From Streptomyces sp. R302 (lineage in GTDB: Bacteria; Actinomycetota; Actinomycetes; Streptomycetales; Streptomycetaceae), in NCBI RefSeq assembly GCF_012927245.1, contig NZ_JABBGE010000003.1, forward strand, positions 248,001-312,000: a stretch of 64,000 nt of DNA. Direction: 5' to 3'. Below, piece after piece: positions 31,162 to 39,886 of this stretch. The notes below the pieces were generated by a model, which was not told where the DNA came from, made no database searches, and saw nothing but the letters and a program-made list of their open reading frames with translations. Within the stretch, counting starts at the first letter, position 1, and each line of letters starts with the position of its first letter. The position numbers and the translations under genes are program-made.

Positions 31162-31524
31162 ATGACCAGTACCCGGCAGCCGCGGCCGACCACGACCCTC
31201 TGGCGCCCCACCGGGCCCGAGGAGCTCGCGCTCATCCGCGGGCTCGGGTGGCGGGCCTGGCCGCCGCGCCTGCCCGAGCAGCCGATCTTCTATCCGGTGC
31301 TCGACGAGGACTACGCGATCCGGATCGCGCGTGACTGGAACGTGAAGCACAGCGGCGTCGGGTACGTCACCCGGTTCGAGGTCGACTCCGCCTTCCTCGC
31401 GCGCTATCCCGTCCGGCAGGCCGGTGGCCGGACGATCCTCGAACTGTGGGTGCCGGCCGAGGAGCTGGACGACTTCAACGCGCACATCGTCGGCCCGATC
31501 ACGGTGACCCGCACGTTCCGCTGA
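31162..31524 (+). CDS. Small conserved hypothetical, 'ADP-ribosylation/crystallin J1'-type
   Basis: 120 residues. The sequence TTTLWRPTGPEELALIRG, WPPRLPEQPIFYPVLDEDYA and PAEELDDFNAHIVG belongs to a common actinobacterial family that pipelines often label ADP-ribosylation/crystallin J1, although it lacks the metal-binding residues of ADP-ribosylglycohydrolases. Soluble, function unknown. ATG 31162 avoids an upstream extension with no homology. Confidence 0.75.
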   Translation: MTSTRQPRPTTTLWRPTGPEELALIRGLGWRAWPPRLPEQPIFYPVLDEDYAIRIARDWNVKHSGVGYVTRFEVDSAFLARYPVRQAGGRTILELWVPAEELDDFNAHIVGPITVTRTFR

Positions 31525-31606
31525 TCCGTGCGGCAGGTACGGTCTGCGCCGAAGCGCGTGTCCTCGCGCGCCCCCACGTGAAGCCCCACCCTCAGGAGAA
31601 CCGATT

Positions 31607-32827
31607 TTGCGCACTGCCATCAGAAGAAGCCTGGCGTCTCTGCTGGGGACCGTGACGCTGGGCGTCGCCGGGCTGGCCGGGGCCGCCCCCGCCCAGGCCG
31701 CGGTCTCGGACTGCCCCTCGGGCTACTTCTGCGCCTGGACGCAGGAGAACGCCCAGGGCACGATGTTCAAGACCCGTACGGACATGGCCGACACGGGCTC
31801 GTACGGCACCGAGTTCGGCTCGTACATCAACCGCACCTCGGTGTACGCCTGCATGTACGAGTCGGCCGACCACTACCCCTGGAACGGCTACTCGGTGGAG
31901 TGGCCGTCCAACAACGGGTCCTGGACCTCCGGCGGCAGCACCACCATCGCCTCGCTCAAGTTCGTCAGGACAGAGCGCGAGTGCGCCCAGAACGCCTACC
32001 CGAACTGGCAGGCCGAGACCTCCCCCAAGGCGGCCGGCTTCGGGGACCTCGACGGCAACCGCAAGGCCGACCTCCTCGTCCGTGACAAGGCGGGCCGCCT
32101 GTGGTTCACGCCCGGTGACGGCAGCGGCAGGCTCGTCGGCACGGGCGGCTGGAACGCGATGAGCGCCCTCACCCGGCACGGCGACTTCTCCCGTGACGGC
32201 AGGGAGGACGTGATCGCCCGCGAGGCGTCCACGGGCAAGCTGTGGCTGTACCCGGGCACGGGCACCGGCGGGCTGAGTACCCGCAAGCTCGTCGGCAACG
32301 GCGGCTGGAACGGGATGAACCACATCACCGCCGTCGGCGACCTCTCCCGCGACGGCCGCGCCGACCTCCTCGCTGTCGAGAAGTCCACGGGCAAGCTGTG
32401 GCTGTACCCCGGTACGTCCACGGGCACGCTGGGCTCCCGCAAGCTGGTCGGCACCGGCGGCTGGAACGCCATGAACGCCCTCGCCGGGTCCGGTGACTTC
32501 AACAGCGACGGCCGCGTCGACCTGATCGCCCGGGAGGCGTCCACGGGCAAGCTGTGGCTGTACCCCGGTACGTCCACGGGCACGCTGGGCTCCCGCAAGC
32601 TGATCGGCACCGGCGGCTGGAACGCCATGGAGTCCCTCATCACCGTCGGCGACTTCAGCGGTGACGGCCGCCCCGACCTCGCCGCCGTCACCAACAGGAC
32701 ATACGCCATCGACGGCTTCGTCGGAAACCCGGGCTGGCTGGTCACCTACAACGGCCTCGGCACCGGCGGCCTCGCGTCCGGCGTCCGGCGCGACGGCGAG
32801 TGGTTCGGCCTCAACGGCTTCTTCTAG
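31607..32827 (+). CDS. Secreted I36-type inhibitor domain plus FG-GAP/VCBS repeats (paralogue 3)
   Basis: 406 residues, same plan as the genes at 25642 and 26906: signal peptide to AQA near residue 32, I36-type domain opening SDCPSGYFCAWTQENAQG, then five FG-GAP loops (GDLDGNRKADLLV to GDFSGDGRPDLAA). AGGAG stands 7 bases before the TTG start at 31607. Two adjacent 156-bp repeat units (from 32401 and 32557) are nearly identical at DNA level, pointing to recent unit duplication or conversion. It is separated from the other two paralogues by 3.5 kb containing decayed genes. Confidence 0.85.
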   Translation: MRTAIRRSLASLLGTVTLGVAGLAGAAPAQAAVSDCPSGYFCAWTQENAQGTMFKTRTDMADTGSYGTEFGSYINRTSVYACMYESADHYPWNGYSVEWPSNNGSWTSGGSTTIASLKFVRTERECAQNAYPNWQAETSPKAAGFGDLDGNRKADLLVRDKAGRLWFTPGDGSGRLVGTGGWNAMSALTRHGDFSRDGREDVIAREASTGKLWLYPGTGTGGLSTRKLVGNGGWNGMNHITAVGDLSRDGRADLLAVEKSTGKLWLYPGTSTGTLGSRKLVGTGGWNAMNALAGSGDFNSDGRVDLIAREASTGKLWLYPGTSTGTLGSRKLIGTGGWNAMESLITVGDFSGDGRPDLAAVTNRTYAIDGFVGNPGWLVTYNGLGTGGLASGVRRDGEWFGLNGFF

Positions 32828-32841
32828 TCGGTCCGAGGCAG

Positions 32842-32885
32842 GTGAGGAGCCGCCCGGCGCTTGAGCCGCGCCGGCGGCCCCTCAT
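32842..32885 (+). terminator. Imperfect GC hairpin after paralogue 3
   Basis: GAGGAGCCGCCCGGCGC pairs with GCGCCGGCGGCCCCTC with one mismatch and one bulge around a 7-base loop, 15 bp after the stop codon. Confidence 0.5.
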
Positions 32886-33239
32886 GTATCCCGACACCCC
32901 CGTGTCCGCACGTGACACCGATGACGCGCCGATCGGGAAATTCCTGCTTCGCCTCCTGGAGGAACGGAACGTGCTCCTGGTCCGCCCGCACCGCCGTCAC
33001 CTCGCGGCAGCCGTCGGCACCGTCCTCGCCGCGACCGTCGGCGTAGGCCTGCCGACCCTTCCCGCGCACGCCTCGTCGGCGTCGGCGACGTGAACGGCGA
33101 CGGCCGCTCCGACATGATCGGCCTCAGCCCGACCGGCAACTGGCTGTACCAGGGCACCGGCAGCTGGAGCACACCGTTCAAGCGCCGCGAGGCCATGGGC
33201 CTGGACCTCCCGGTGAACGGTTCGCAGCTCGTCTTCTGA
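32884..33239 (+). pseudogene. Fourth I36/FG-GAP-like gene reduced to signal peptide and last repeat
   Basis: One frame encodes a leader ending in a signal peptide (RRHLAAAVGTVLAATVGVGL to AHA) and stops at TGA 33091-33093. A second frame, entered near 33070, reads LVGVGDVNGDGRSDMIGLSP and TGNWLYQGTGSW, a final FG-GAP unit, to a stop at 33239. The I36 part and most repeats are deleted, and the join is out of frame. Confidence 0.65.
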
Positions 33240-33281
33240 CCCACCACCGCACTCGGCCCACCACCGCACTCGACGGAAAAC

Positions 33282-33321
33282 GGAAAGGGGGCGTCCACGC
33301 GCGCGTGGACGCCCCCTTTCC
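33282..33321. terminator. 19-bp perfect hairpin, strong bidirectional terminator
   Basis: Bases 33282-33300 pair with 33303-33321, giving the strongest stem in the window. It separates the plus-strand pseudogene from the end of the minus-strand exporter operon. Confidence 0.85.
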
Positions 33322-33336
33322 CCTGTCCCGGCCGCC

Positions 33337-34983
33337 TCAGCCCTTGCTGACCGCCGCCAGGATCTCCGGCAGCCGGCGCACCATCCGCCCCGACATCAGC
33401 CGCAGCGCGCCCCACAGCAGCAGCACGCCGTACGTGACGCCCAGCGGCAGCAGCAGCCACAGCAGGCCGTGGTGGCCGGAGACGCGGAGCCAGACCAGGA
33501 GGGCGATCAGCGGGGCGCACAGCAGCGGACCGCCGAACATGCCGCCGAAGATCGCCGCGATCGCCATGCCGCCCTGGCCGGGCGCCACGTTGCGGCGCGA
33601 GTCCTGGGGGATCCCGTACGGGTACCGCACCGAGGTGACCACGCCGAGCGCCAGCATCGCCCCGAGCAGGGCGAACGCCAGGCCGAAGACCTCGGGGAGC
33701 TGGGTCCAGCCGTCGGTGGCCGCGGCCGTCGCCATGGCCACGACGACCGTGAACGGGACGGTGATCGCGGTCATCACGCACGCCCGGTCGCGCAGCTCCG
33801 CGTACGCGTCCTCCGGCGACGAGATCGTCTGCGCCACCATCCAGAACGCCGACGAGTCCTGCCCGAACTGGTTGAACATCTGCACGCCGAGCATCCCCGA
33901 CGCGAAGCACGCCCAGTAGACCGAGCCGTTCTCCTGGAAGGAGTTGAACAGCGGGACGAGCGCGCCGACCGCCAGCGCCGACACCCAGGCCGCCTTCGTC
34001 TTCGGATCACGCCAGATGTAGCGGAAGCAACGTTCCATCACCGCGCCCGTACGGCCTCCGGGCAGCAGCCGCGCCAGCAGCCCCCGCCCCGCCGCCGGGT
34101 CCTTGACCGAGTCCGGGGCCGCGCCGATCGTCGAACCGTCCGGCTCGACCATCAGCCGCACCAGGCTCCGCCGCCACCACCACAACAGCGCCACCAGGGC
34201 CACCACGGCGAGCAGCAGCCGCGCCGCGGCGAGCACGAGGTCGCCGTCGGCCGCGGCGCCGACCGCCGCCACCGCCGACGCCGGCGGCAGCCAGCCCACC
34301 ACCGACGCCGCCGTGTCGAGCACCGACAGGTCCTCGGCGCGGCCCAGCGCCTGGGCGCCGAAGTTGACCGCCTGGATGCCGAGCGCGATCAGCAGACCGC
34401 TCAGCAGCGCCATGTCCCGGCCCTTGCGGGAGGTCAGCAGCCGGACGTTCGCCGTGGCGATCGCCCGCGACAGCGCCACGCACACGAGCAGCACCAGCGG
34501 CACCGCGAGCACCGCGGTCACCGTCGCAGCCGTCCCGTGCGCCACGGCCGCCACCGCCCCGACCGCGAGGCAGAGCGTGAACAGCGGGCCGGTGCCCACC
34601 AGGGAGGCCACGAGGAGCGCCCGTACCAGGGGCTGCGGCCGCAGCGGCAGCATCACCAGACGCGACGGGTCGAGCGTCTCGTCCCCGCTCGGCAGGAACA
34701 GCGGCATCACCGCCCAGCCGAGCCCGAAGACCCCCGCCGTCAGCACCGCGACCGCCCCGGCCGCCTCGTGCCCCCGCAGCATGAGGAAACCGAGCACCAT
34801 GAAGGCGGCGATCAGCAGCGACACCACGAGCGAGGCGACGAACGCGGCCGTGCGCCCGCCGGACTGCCGCAGCCCGTTCCGCAGCAGCGACAGCTTCAGC
34901 CGTACGAAGATCGGCGTGAGCGACGGCTCGGTGGGGGTGGCGGTGGCGTCGGCATGGGCGGTGGCGGTGGCCGGGGCGCTCAC
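33337..34983 (-). CDS. Large ABC exporter permease (548 aa)
   Basis: About twelve hydrophobic segments spread over 548 residues, with a long cytoplasmic stretch in the middle (LVRLMVEPDGSTIGAAPDSV to GAVMERCFRYIWRDPKTKAA). This ABC_transp_aux/YhaP-like layout, twice the size of usual ABC-2 permeases, is common in actinobacteria beside a single ATPase. GTG 34983 overlaps the ATPase stop (GTGA). Substrate unknown. The N-terminal 20 residues are Ala/Thr-rich low-complexity. Confidence 0.82.
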   Translation of the reverse strand: MSAPATATAHADATATPTEPSLTPIFVRLKLSLLRNGLRQSGGRTAAFVASLVVSLLIAAFMVLGFLMLRGHEAAGAVAVLTAGVFGLGWAVMPLFLPSGDETLDPSRLVMLPLRPQPLVRALLVASLVGTGPLFTLCLAVGAVAAVAHGTAATVTAVLAVPLVLLVCVALSRAIATANVRLLTSRKGRDMALLSGLLIALGIQAVNFGAQALGRAEDLSVLDTAASVVGWLPPASAVAAVGAAADGDLVLAAARLLLAVVALVALLWWWRRSLVRLMVEPDGSTIGAAPDSVKDPAAGRGLLARLLPGGRTGAVMERCFRYIWRDPKTKAAWVSALAVGALVPLFNSFQENGSVYWACFASGMLGVQMFNQFGQDSSAFWMVAQTISSPEDAYAELRDRACVMTAITVPFTVVVAMATAAATDGWTQLPEVFGLAFALLGAMLALGVVTSVRYPYGIPQDSRRNVAPGQGGMAIAAIFGGMFGGPLLCAPLIALLVWLRVSGHHGLLWLLLPLGVTYGVLLLWGALRLMSGRMVRRLPEILAAVSKG

Positions 34984-35834
34984 GAGCGGTCTCCCCGAGC
35001 GCCGCCCAGCCAGTCCAGCGAGTCCCCCGCCGCCGCCCGGTCATGGGCGCCCACCAGCTCCAGGAACGCCTCCTGGAGGGTCGCGGCCGAGCCCTTGACC
35101 TCCGCCAGCGGACCCTGCGCCCGGATCCGGCCGCCGGCCATCACCGCGACCCAGTCGCACAGCGACTCCACCAGCTCCATGACGTGGCTGGAGAAGACCA
35201 CGGTCGCGCCGGAGGAGGTGTACCGCTCCAGGACGCCGCGGATGGTCTGCGCCGACACCGGGTCGACGCCCTCGAAGGGCTCGTCGAGGAAGAGCACGTC
35301 CGGGTTGTGCAGCAGCGCCGCCGCGAGCCCGATCTTCTTCCGCATGCCGGTCGAGTAGTCGACGACCAGCTTGTGCTGCGAACCCGCCAGGTCCAGGACG
35401 TCCAGGAGCTGGGTGGCCCGCTTGTCGACCTCGGCTCCGGGCAGCCCCCGCAGCCGCCCGCTGTACGCGAGGAGTTCACGGCCCGAGAGCCGCTCGAAGA
35501 GCCGCAGCCCCTCCGGCAGGATCCCGATCTTCGCCTTCACCCGCGCCACCGACTCGGGGTCCCGCCACACGTCGTGGCCGGCCACCCGGATCCGGCCGGC
35601 GTCCGGCCGCAGCAGGCCGGTGATCATGGAGAGGGTGGTGGTCTTGCCGGCGCCGTTGGGCCCGACGAGACCGATGAACTTCCCCGCGGGCAGCACCAGA
35701 TCGATACCGTTCACCGCGATCTGCTGCCCGAACCGCTTCCACACCCCCTCCACGTGCACCGCGGGCGCCGCACCGGAGTTCTCCGGTGCGGCGCCCGTCG
35801 GTTCGAGCGTCTCGTCAAATGCCTGGTCGGGCAT
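34980..35834 (-). CDS. ABC exporter ATP-binding protein
   Basis: 284 residues. Walker A GPNGAGKTTT, signature YSTGMRKKIGLA, Walker B LFLDEPFEGVD and H-loop FSSHVMELVESL are intact. An acidic N-terminal extension of about 25 residues (TLEPTGAAPENSGAAPA) precedes the domain. First gene of the two-gene operon with the large permease. Confidence 0.92.
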   Translation of the reverse strand: MPDQAFDETLEPTGAAPENSGAAPAVHVEGVWKRFGQQIAVNGIDLVLPAGKFIGLVGPNGAGKTTTLSMITGLLRPDAGRIRVAGHDVWRDPESVARVKAKIGILPEGLRLFERLSGRELLAYSGRLRGLPGAEVDKRATQLLDVLDLAGSQHKLVVDYSTGMRKKIGLAAALLHNPDVLFLDEPFEGVDPVSAQTIRGVLERYTSSGATVVFSSHVMELVESLCDWVAVMAGGRIRAQGPLAEVKGSAATLQEAFLELVGAHDRAAAGDSLDWLGGARGDRS

Positions 35835-35920
35835 GGTCCGTCAACCCTTCGGTTGTCCCCTACGACGCCTGTTCGCGCCGTTCCGGCCACCCTAAGGGGC
35901 CGTCCGGGGAGAACCCCAGG

Positions 35921-36625
35921 TCACTGACGGCGTGACCGTGCCTCCGCCGCCTCGCGCCCGCACGCGTACGCCAGCGCGCTGATCAGCTCCTCCGCGTCCG
36001 GCAGCCAGCGGTTGGCGGGCGTGGGGCGGCGCGCCCACTGCACCGCGCCCCGGCCGCCGATCCGGGTGGGCGGCGCCGCGACGTAATGCCCCTCCCCGCG
36101 CGTGGCGAGGTCGAGCGCGGACGGGGCCCAGCCGAGCTTGCGGATCAGGTCGGGCACCTTGGCGGCGGCGCCCGGCAGCACGAAGAAGAACATCCGGCGG
36201 TCCGGGGTGCAGGTCACCGGACCCAGCGTCAACTCCATCCGCTCCATGCGGGCGAGCGCGAGGAAACCGGCCGCCTCGGGGACCTCGATCGCGTCGAAGG
36301 TGCGGCCGGTGGGGAGGAGGATCGACGACTTCGGCTGCTTCGACCACATGCGCCGGGCGCCCACCCCGCTCCCGGTCGCCAGCGTCGCCCAGTCGGGCTT
36401 CACGGCGTGTCCGCCGGGCAGGGGGCAGTCGGCGGTGCCGCAGGAGCAGCGCTCCCGGCCGTCGACGGCTTCCAGCCAGGTCCCGGGGAACACGTCCCAG
36501 TGCCGCTCCTCCGCATACCGCACGGCGCTGTCGAGCAGCTGCTCGCCTCGCTGCTTGGGGATCTGTGCGGCTTCCGTCGTGACTCCGATGGTCTCATCCA
36601 CGTCGAAGACAACTGCCCCCGTCAC
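35921..36625 (-). CDS. Stand-alone bifunctional primase/polymerase (prim-pol) N-terminal-type protein
   Basis: 234 residues. Resembles the prim-pol domain found alone in many Streptomyces: LLDSAVRYAEERHWDVFPGT, the Cys cluster CSCGTADCPLPGGH (likely zinc site), DWATLAT, and FDAIEVPEAAGFLAL. The helicase part present in plasmid or phage versions is absent and no mobile-element genes are nearby, so it may be a domesticated or regulatory protein rather than a replicase. Start GTG 36625 is tentative; GTG 36601 is an alternative and neither has a good ribosome site. Confidence 0.75.
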   Translation of the reverse strand: MTGAVVFDVDETIGVTTEAAQIPKQRGEQLLDSAVRYAEERHWDVFPGTWLEAVDGRERCSCGTADCPLPGGHAVKPDWATLATGSGVGARRMWSKQPKSSILLPTGRTFDAIEVPEAAGFLALARMERMELTLGPVTCTPDRRMFFFVLPGAAAKVPDLIRKLGWAPSALDLATRGEGHYVAAPPTRIGGRGAVQWARRPTPANRWLPDAEELISALAYACGREAAEARSRRQ

Positions 36626-36892
36626 CTGGGGTTACGGGCGCGGCGGCGCCGGGGGTGAGGCATCGATCCTGCATGCGGGGCGCATGGGTGCACGCGCGGG
36701 GGCGCGCGGGGGACCGGGGAGCGGGGGAGGGGTACGGAAGAGGGCGGGGCGGACACGGCACGGGGTGGGGCGGGGTGCCGCGGACCGCCCGCCGTCGTGT
36801 CCGGTTTCGCGTGTTCACATCGGCATTGACCGGATATCCGTCGGGCAGTGATCCCTTCGTGTCCGTAACCGTCCCGTCTGGGGGTTCCACTC

Positions 36893-38275
36893 ATGGCAGC
36901 CAGGCCACTCGTGCCGCGACAGCCCAACGAACGGCTCCAGGCGCTCATCCAGGAGGCCGCGTGCTCCAACGCCGGTCTCGCCCGCAGGGTCAACATGGTC
37001 GGCGCGGAGCGCGGTGTCGACCTGCGGTACGACAAGACCTCGGTGGCGCGCTGGCTGCGCGGGCAGCAGCCGCGCGGCCGGGCGCCCGGCATCATCGCGG
37101 AGGCCATCGGCCGCAAGCTCGGGCGGACGGTGACGATCGACGAGGTGGGGATGGCCAACGGCCGGAACCTCGCGGCGGGCGTCGGCCTCCAGTTCGCGCC
37201 GACCGTGCTCGGCGCGATCGAGCAGGTCTGCGAGCTGTACCGCAGCGACGTGGGCCGCCGGGAGTTCCTGAACGGATCCGCGGTCGCCGCCTCCGCGCTG
37301 GTGGAGCCCAGCCGGGACTGGCTGATCAGCGGCGTCGACGCGCAGGTGGCGCGGGCGGCCGGGGCCCGGGTGGGGCGCGCGGACGTCGCGGCGGTACGGG
37401 AGATGACGGCGGCGCTCGTCGACCTCGACCGGCGCTTCGGCAGCGGGCACGTCCGCCCGGTGGTGGTCCACTACCTCGACAGCGTCGTCTCCGGGATGCT
37501 GTCGGGCTCCTACCGGGAGGAGGTGGGGCGTGAACTGTTCGGCGCGGCGGCGCGACTGACCGAGCTGGCCGGGTACATGGCGGTGGACACGGGCGAACCG
37601 GGCCTGGCGCAGCGGTACTACATCCAGGCGCTGCGGCTCGCGCAGGCGGCCGGGGACCGCGGGTACGGCGGCTATGTGCTGGCCGCGTCGATGAGCCACC
37701 TGGCGGCGGAGCTCGGGAACCCGCGGGAGATCGCCCAGTTGGCGCGCGCCGCGCAGGAGGGGACCCGGGGCGGGGTGCCGCCGAGGGCCCAGGCGATGTT
37801 CCTGGCGGCGGAGGCGCGCGGGCACGCGCTGATGGGCGACGCGCCGGCCTTCGAGTCGGCGGCGGGACGTGCCGTACGCGCCCTGGAGGCGGCCGATCCG
37901 GAGTCGGGCGACGACCCGGTGTGGATCGCCCACTTCGACCGGGCCTATCTGGCGGACGAACTGGCGCACTGCTACCGGGACCTGGGGCGCGCGGACGCGG
38001 CGGTGCGGGCGGCGGAGGAGTCGCTGGCCGGGCATCCGGAGACGCGGGCGCGGCGGCGGGCGATCGGGCTCGCGCTGCTCGCGCACGCGCGCGTGGAGCA
38101 GCGGGAGATCGAGGAGGCGTGCCGGACGGGCACGCGCGCGCTCGAACTCCTCGGGACGCTGCGGTCGTCGCGCGGGGCGGAGTACCTGGAGGAACTGAGG
38201 GAGCGCCTGGAGCCGTACGCGGGCGAGGCGGTGGTCCGGGAGTTCGAGGCGCGCCTGGAGACGCACGCGGTGTGA
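36893..38275 (+). CDS. XRE/TPR-type regulatory protein, NsdA-like family
   Basis: 460 residues. An N-terminal helix-turn-helix-like region (NERLQALIQEAACSNAGLAR to DKTSVARWLRGQQPRG) is followed by a helical TPR-like array (TELAGYMAVDTGEPGLAQRY, YGGYVLAASMSHLAAELGNP, DELAHCYRDLGRADAAVRAA). The segment GRREFLNGSAVAASAL resembles the middle of Streptomyces NsdA-type regulators of antibiotic production and sporulation (recollection). ATG 36893 follows GGGGG. The upstream 267 bp hold a TTGACC (36826-36831) that may be the -35. Confidence 0.78.
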   Translation: MAARPLVPRQPNERLQALIQEAACSNAGLARRVNMVGAERGVDLRYDKTSVARWLRGQQPRGRAPGIIAEAIGRKLGRTVTIDEVGMANGRNLAAGVGLQFAPTVLGAIEQVCELYRSDVGRREFLNGSAVAASALVEPSRDWLISGVDAQVARAAGARVGRADVAAVREMTAALVDLDRRFGSGHVRPVVVHYLDSVVSGMLSGSYREEVGRELFGAAARLTELAGYMAVDTGEPGLAQRYYIQALRLAQAAGDRGYGGYVLAASMSHLAAELGNPREIAQLARAAQEGTRGGVPPRAQAMFLAAEARGHALMGDAPAFESAAGRAVRALEAADPESGDDPVWIAHFDRAYLADELAHCYRDLGRADAAVRAAEESLAGHPETRARRRAIGLALLAHARVEQREIEEACRTGTRALELLGTLRSSRGAEYLEELRERLEPYAGEAVVREFEARLETHAV

Positions 38276-38359
38276 GCGGACGGCCCGAGGGGCGGTTCCG
38301 TTCCGTGGGAAGGGTGTTACCGGGCTCACACGTGTGTGCGGAGCCCCGGACGCACCCGG

Positions 38360-38365
38360 TAGCGT
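38360..38365 (+). promoter_or_regulatory. Possible -10 element before the Pro-rich membrane protein gene
   Basis: TAGCGT fits TANNNT, 43 bp before GTG 38408. A 10-bp palindrome CACACGTGTG (38327-38336) lies about 24 bp upstream and may bind a regulator. Confidence 0.35.
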
Positions 38366-38407
38366 GAGCCGACGATTCCGTAGGTCGGTCCATCAGTAGG
38401 AGTCCCG

Positions 38408-39841
38408 GTGACGCAGAACGGACAGGGTCCGGAGCAGGGGGGCGCGCAGGCGTGGGGTGGTGCCTGGGGCCCCGCGGGCGGCCCGCCCCAGCCCGGCGGG
38501 CAGCCGCTGCCCCCCGCGCAGCCGCTGCCGCCCGAGGCGCCGGCCGCCGGTGATCTCCAGGCCACGCAGTACATCGCGCCGATCCCGGCGCAGCCGCAGG
38601 GCGCGCCGATGCCTCCGGCGGGTCCGCCGGCGGGTCCTCCGGCGGGGTACGGCTATCCGCCGCCGGCCGCCGCGCACGGCGCGCCCGCCGGGTACGGCTA
38701 TCCGCCGCCGGCCGCCGCTCCGGTCGCGGACATGCAGGCCACGCAGCACATCGCGCCGGTGGCCGGGGGCATGCCGCCGCAGGGGGGCGCGCAGACGCAG
38801 TTCCTGGGGACCGGGTCGTTGCCGCAGCCGCCCGCGGGAGCGCCCGGGGGAGCCTCGGACGCGACGCAGTACATAGCGCCCCTGCCGGGGAGCGGTGGGC
38901 CGGTGCCGGGCGGTCCGGTGCCCGGTGGGCCGGTGCCCGGTGGGCCGGTGCCCGGTGGGGCGGGGCCGTCGCAGCCGCCCGCCGAGTTCGACTCCCTGTT
39001 CCGGGACGCCGCGCCGGCGCAGCCCGCGCCCCCGGCGTACCAGCAGCCCGCCCCGGCTCCGTACCAGCAGCAGCCCCAGCCCCAGCACCACCACCAGCCG
39101 CCGCAGCAGCAGTACGGCTACCAGGGCGGCGGCGGTTACCAGGCGCCCGGCGGGCAGCAGGACGACTACTACTACGACGACGAGCCCGCGCCGCGCCGGA
39201 AGTCGCCGGTCGCGCTGATCGCGGCCGTGGTGGTGGGCTGCGCGGTCGTCGGTCTCGGCGTGGGCGCCCTGCTCAGCGGCGGTGACGAGGAGAAGGAGCC
39301 GACGGCCGGGACGAGCGTCGCCCCGAGCTCGGCGCCGTCCGCGTCGGGCGACGGGGCCTCTCAGGCGCCGGAGAAGAAGGACGACCCGGCCGAGCCGCAG
39401 GCGAAGGAGCTGGACAAGCTCCTCGCGACCAGCAACGACAGCCGGGACACGGTGATCAGCTCGGTCGAGGCGATCAGGCAGTGCAAGAACCTCGACAAGG
39501 CCGCCGCCGACCTGCGCGGCGCGGCCGAGCAGCGGCGGGGTCTGGTGACCAAGCTGCAGACGCTGAGCGTCGACAAGCTCCCGGACAACGCGGCGCTGAA
39601 GGCCGCCCTCACGCGCGCGTGGCAGGCGTCGGCGGCGGCCGACGAGCACTACGCGGGCTGGGCCGACCAGATGAAGGCCAAGAACGCCTGCAAGGGCGGT
39701 CAGGCCAAGTCGACCAACCGGCACAAGGCGGGCAACGCGAAGAGCGGCGAGGCGACCGAGGCGAAGCAGGAGGCGGCCAGGCTGTGGAACCCGACCGCCG
39801 GGAAGTACGGACTGGCGAAGCGGTCCGCCACCCAGCTGTAG
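38408..39841 (+). CDS. Pro/Gln-rich single-span membrane protein with repeated ATQYIAP motifs
   Basis: 477 residues. The first 265 are disordered and rich in Pro, Gly and Gln, with ATQYIAPIP, ATQHIAPV and ATQYIAPLP at intervals and four GGPVP repeats. One membrane helix (VALIAAVVVGCAVVGLGVGA) follows RRKSP, then about 190 residues outside (ELDKLLATSNDSRDTVISSV, WQASAAADEHYAGWADQMKA). The cytoplasmic threonine motifs look like phospho-dependent docking sites (inference). AGGAG precedes GTG 38408. No enzyme domain is recognised; related proteins occur next to NsdA-type regulators in other Streptomyces as far as I recall. Confidence 0.78.
   Translation: MTQNGQGPEQGGAQAWGGAWGPAGGPPQPGGQPLPPAQPLPPEAPAAGDLQATQYIAPIPAQPQGAPMPPAGPPAGPPAGYGYPPPAAAHGAPAGYGYPPPAAAPVADMQATQHIAPVAGGMPPQGGAQTQFLGTGSLPQPPAGAPGGASDATQYIAPLPGSGGPVPGGPVPGGPVPGGPVPGGAGPSQPPAEFDSLFRDAAPAQPAPPAYQQPAPAPYQQQPQPQHHHQPPQQQYGYQGGGGYQAPGGQQDDYYYDDEPAPRRKSPVALIAAVVVGCAVVGLGVGALLSGGDEEKEPTAGTSVAPSSAPSASGDGASQAPEKKDDPAEPQAKELDKLLATSNDSRDTVISSVEAIRQCKNLDKAAADLRGAAEQRRGLVTKLQTLSVDKLPDNAALKAALTRAWQASAAADEHYAGWADQMKAKNACKGGQAKSTNRHKAGNAKSGEATEAKQEAARLWNPTAGKYGLAKRSATQL
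38894..38953 (+). repeat. Four 15-bp tandem repeats encoding GGPVP
   Basis: Units of GGTGGGCCGGTGCCC at 38894, 38909, 38924 and 38939 with few changes, inside the disordered part of the membrane protein. Confidence 0.85.
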
Positions 39842-39886
39842 GGGCGGCGGACCGGAGGCGGGCCGGGGCGGGCCGTGTGCGGTCGG

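Noticed and set aside
36893..38275. Naming the XRE/TPR gene nsdA
   Set aside because: Similarity in layout is clear, but Streptomyces carries several paralogues and I cannot tell which this is.
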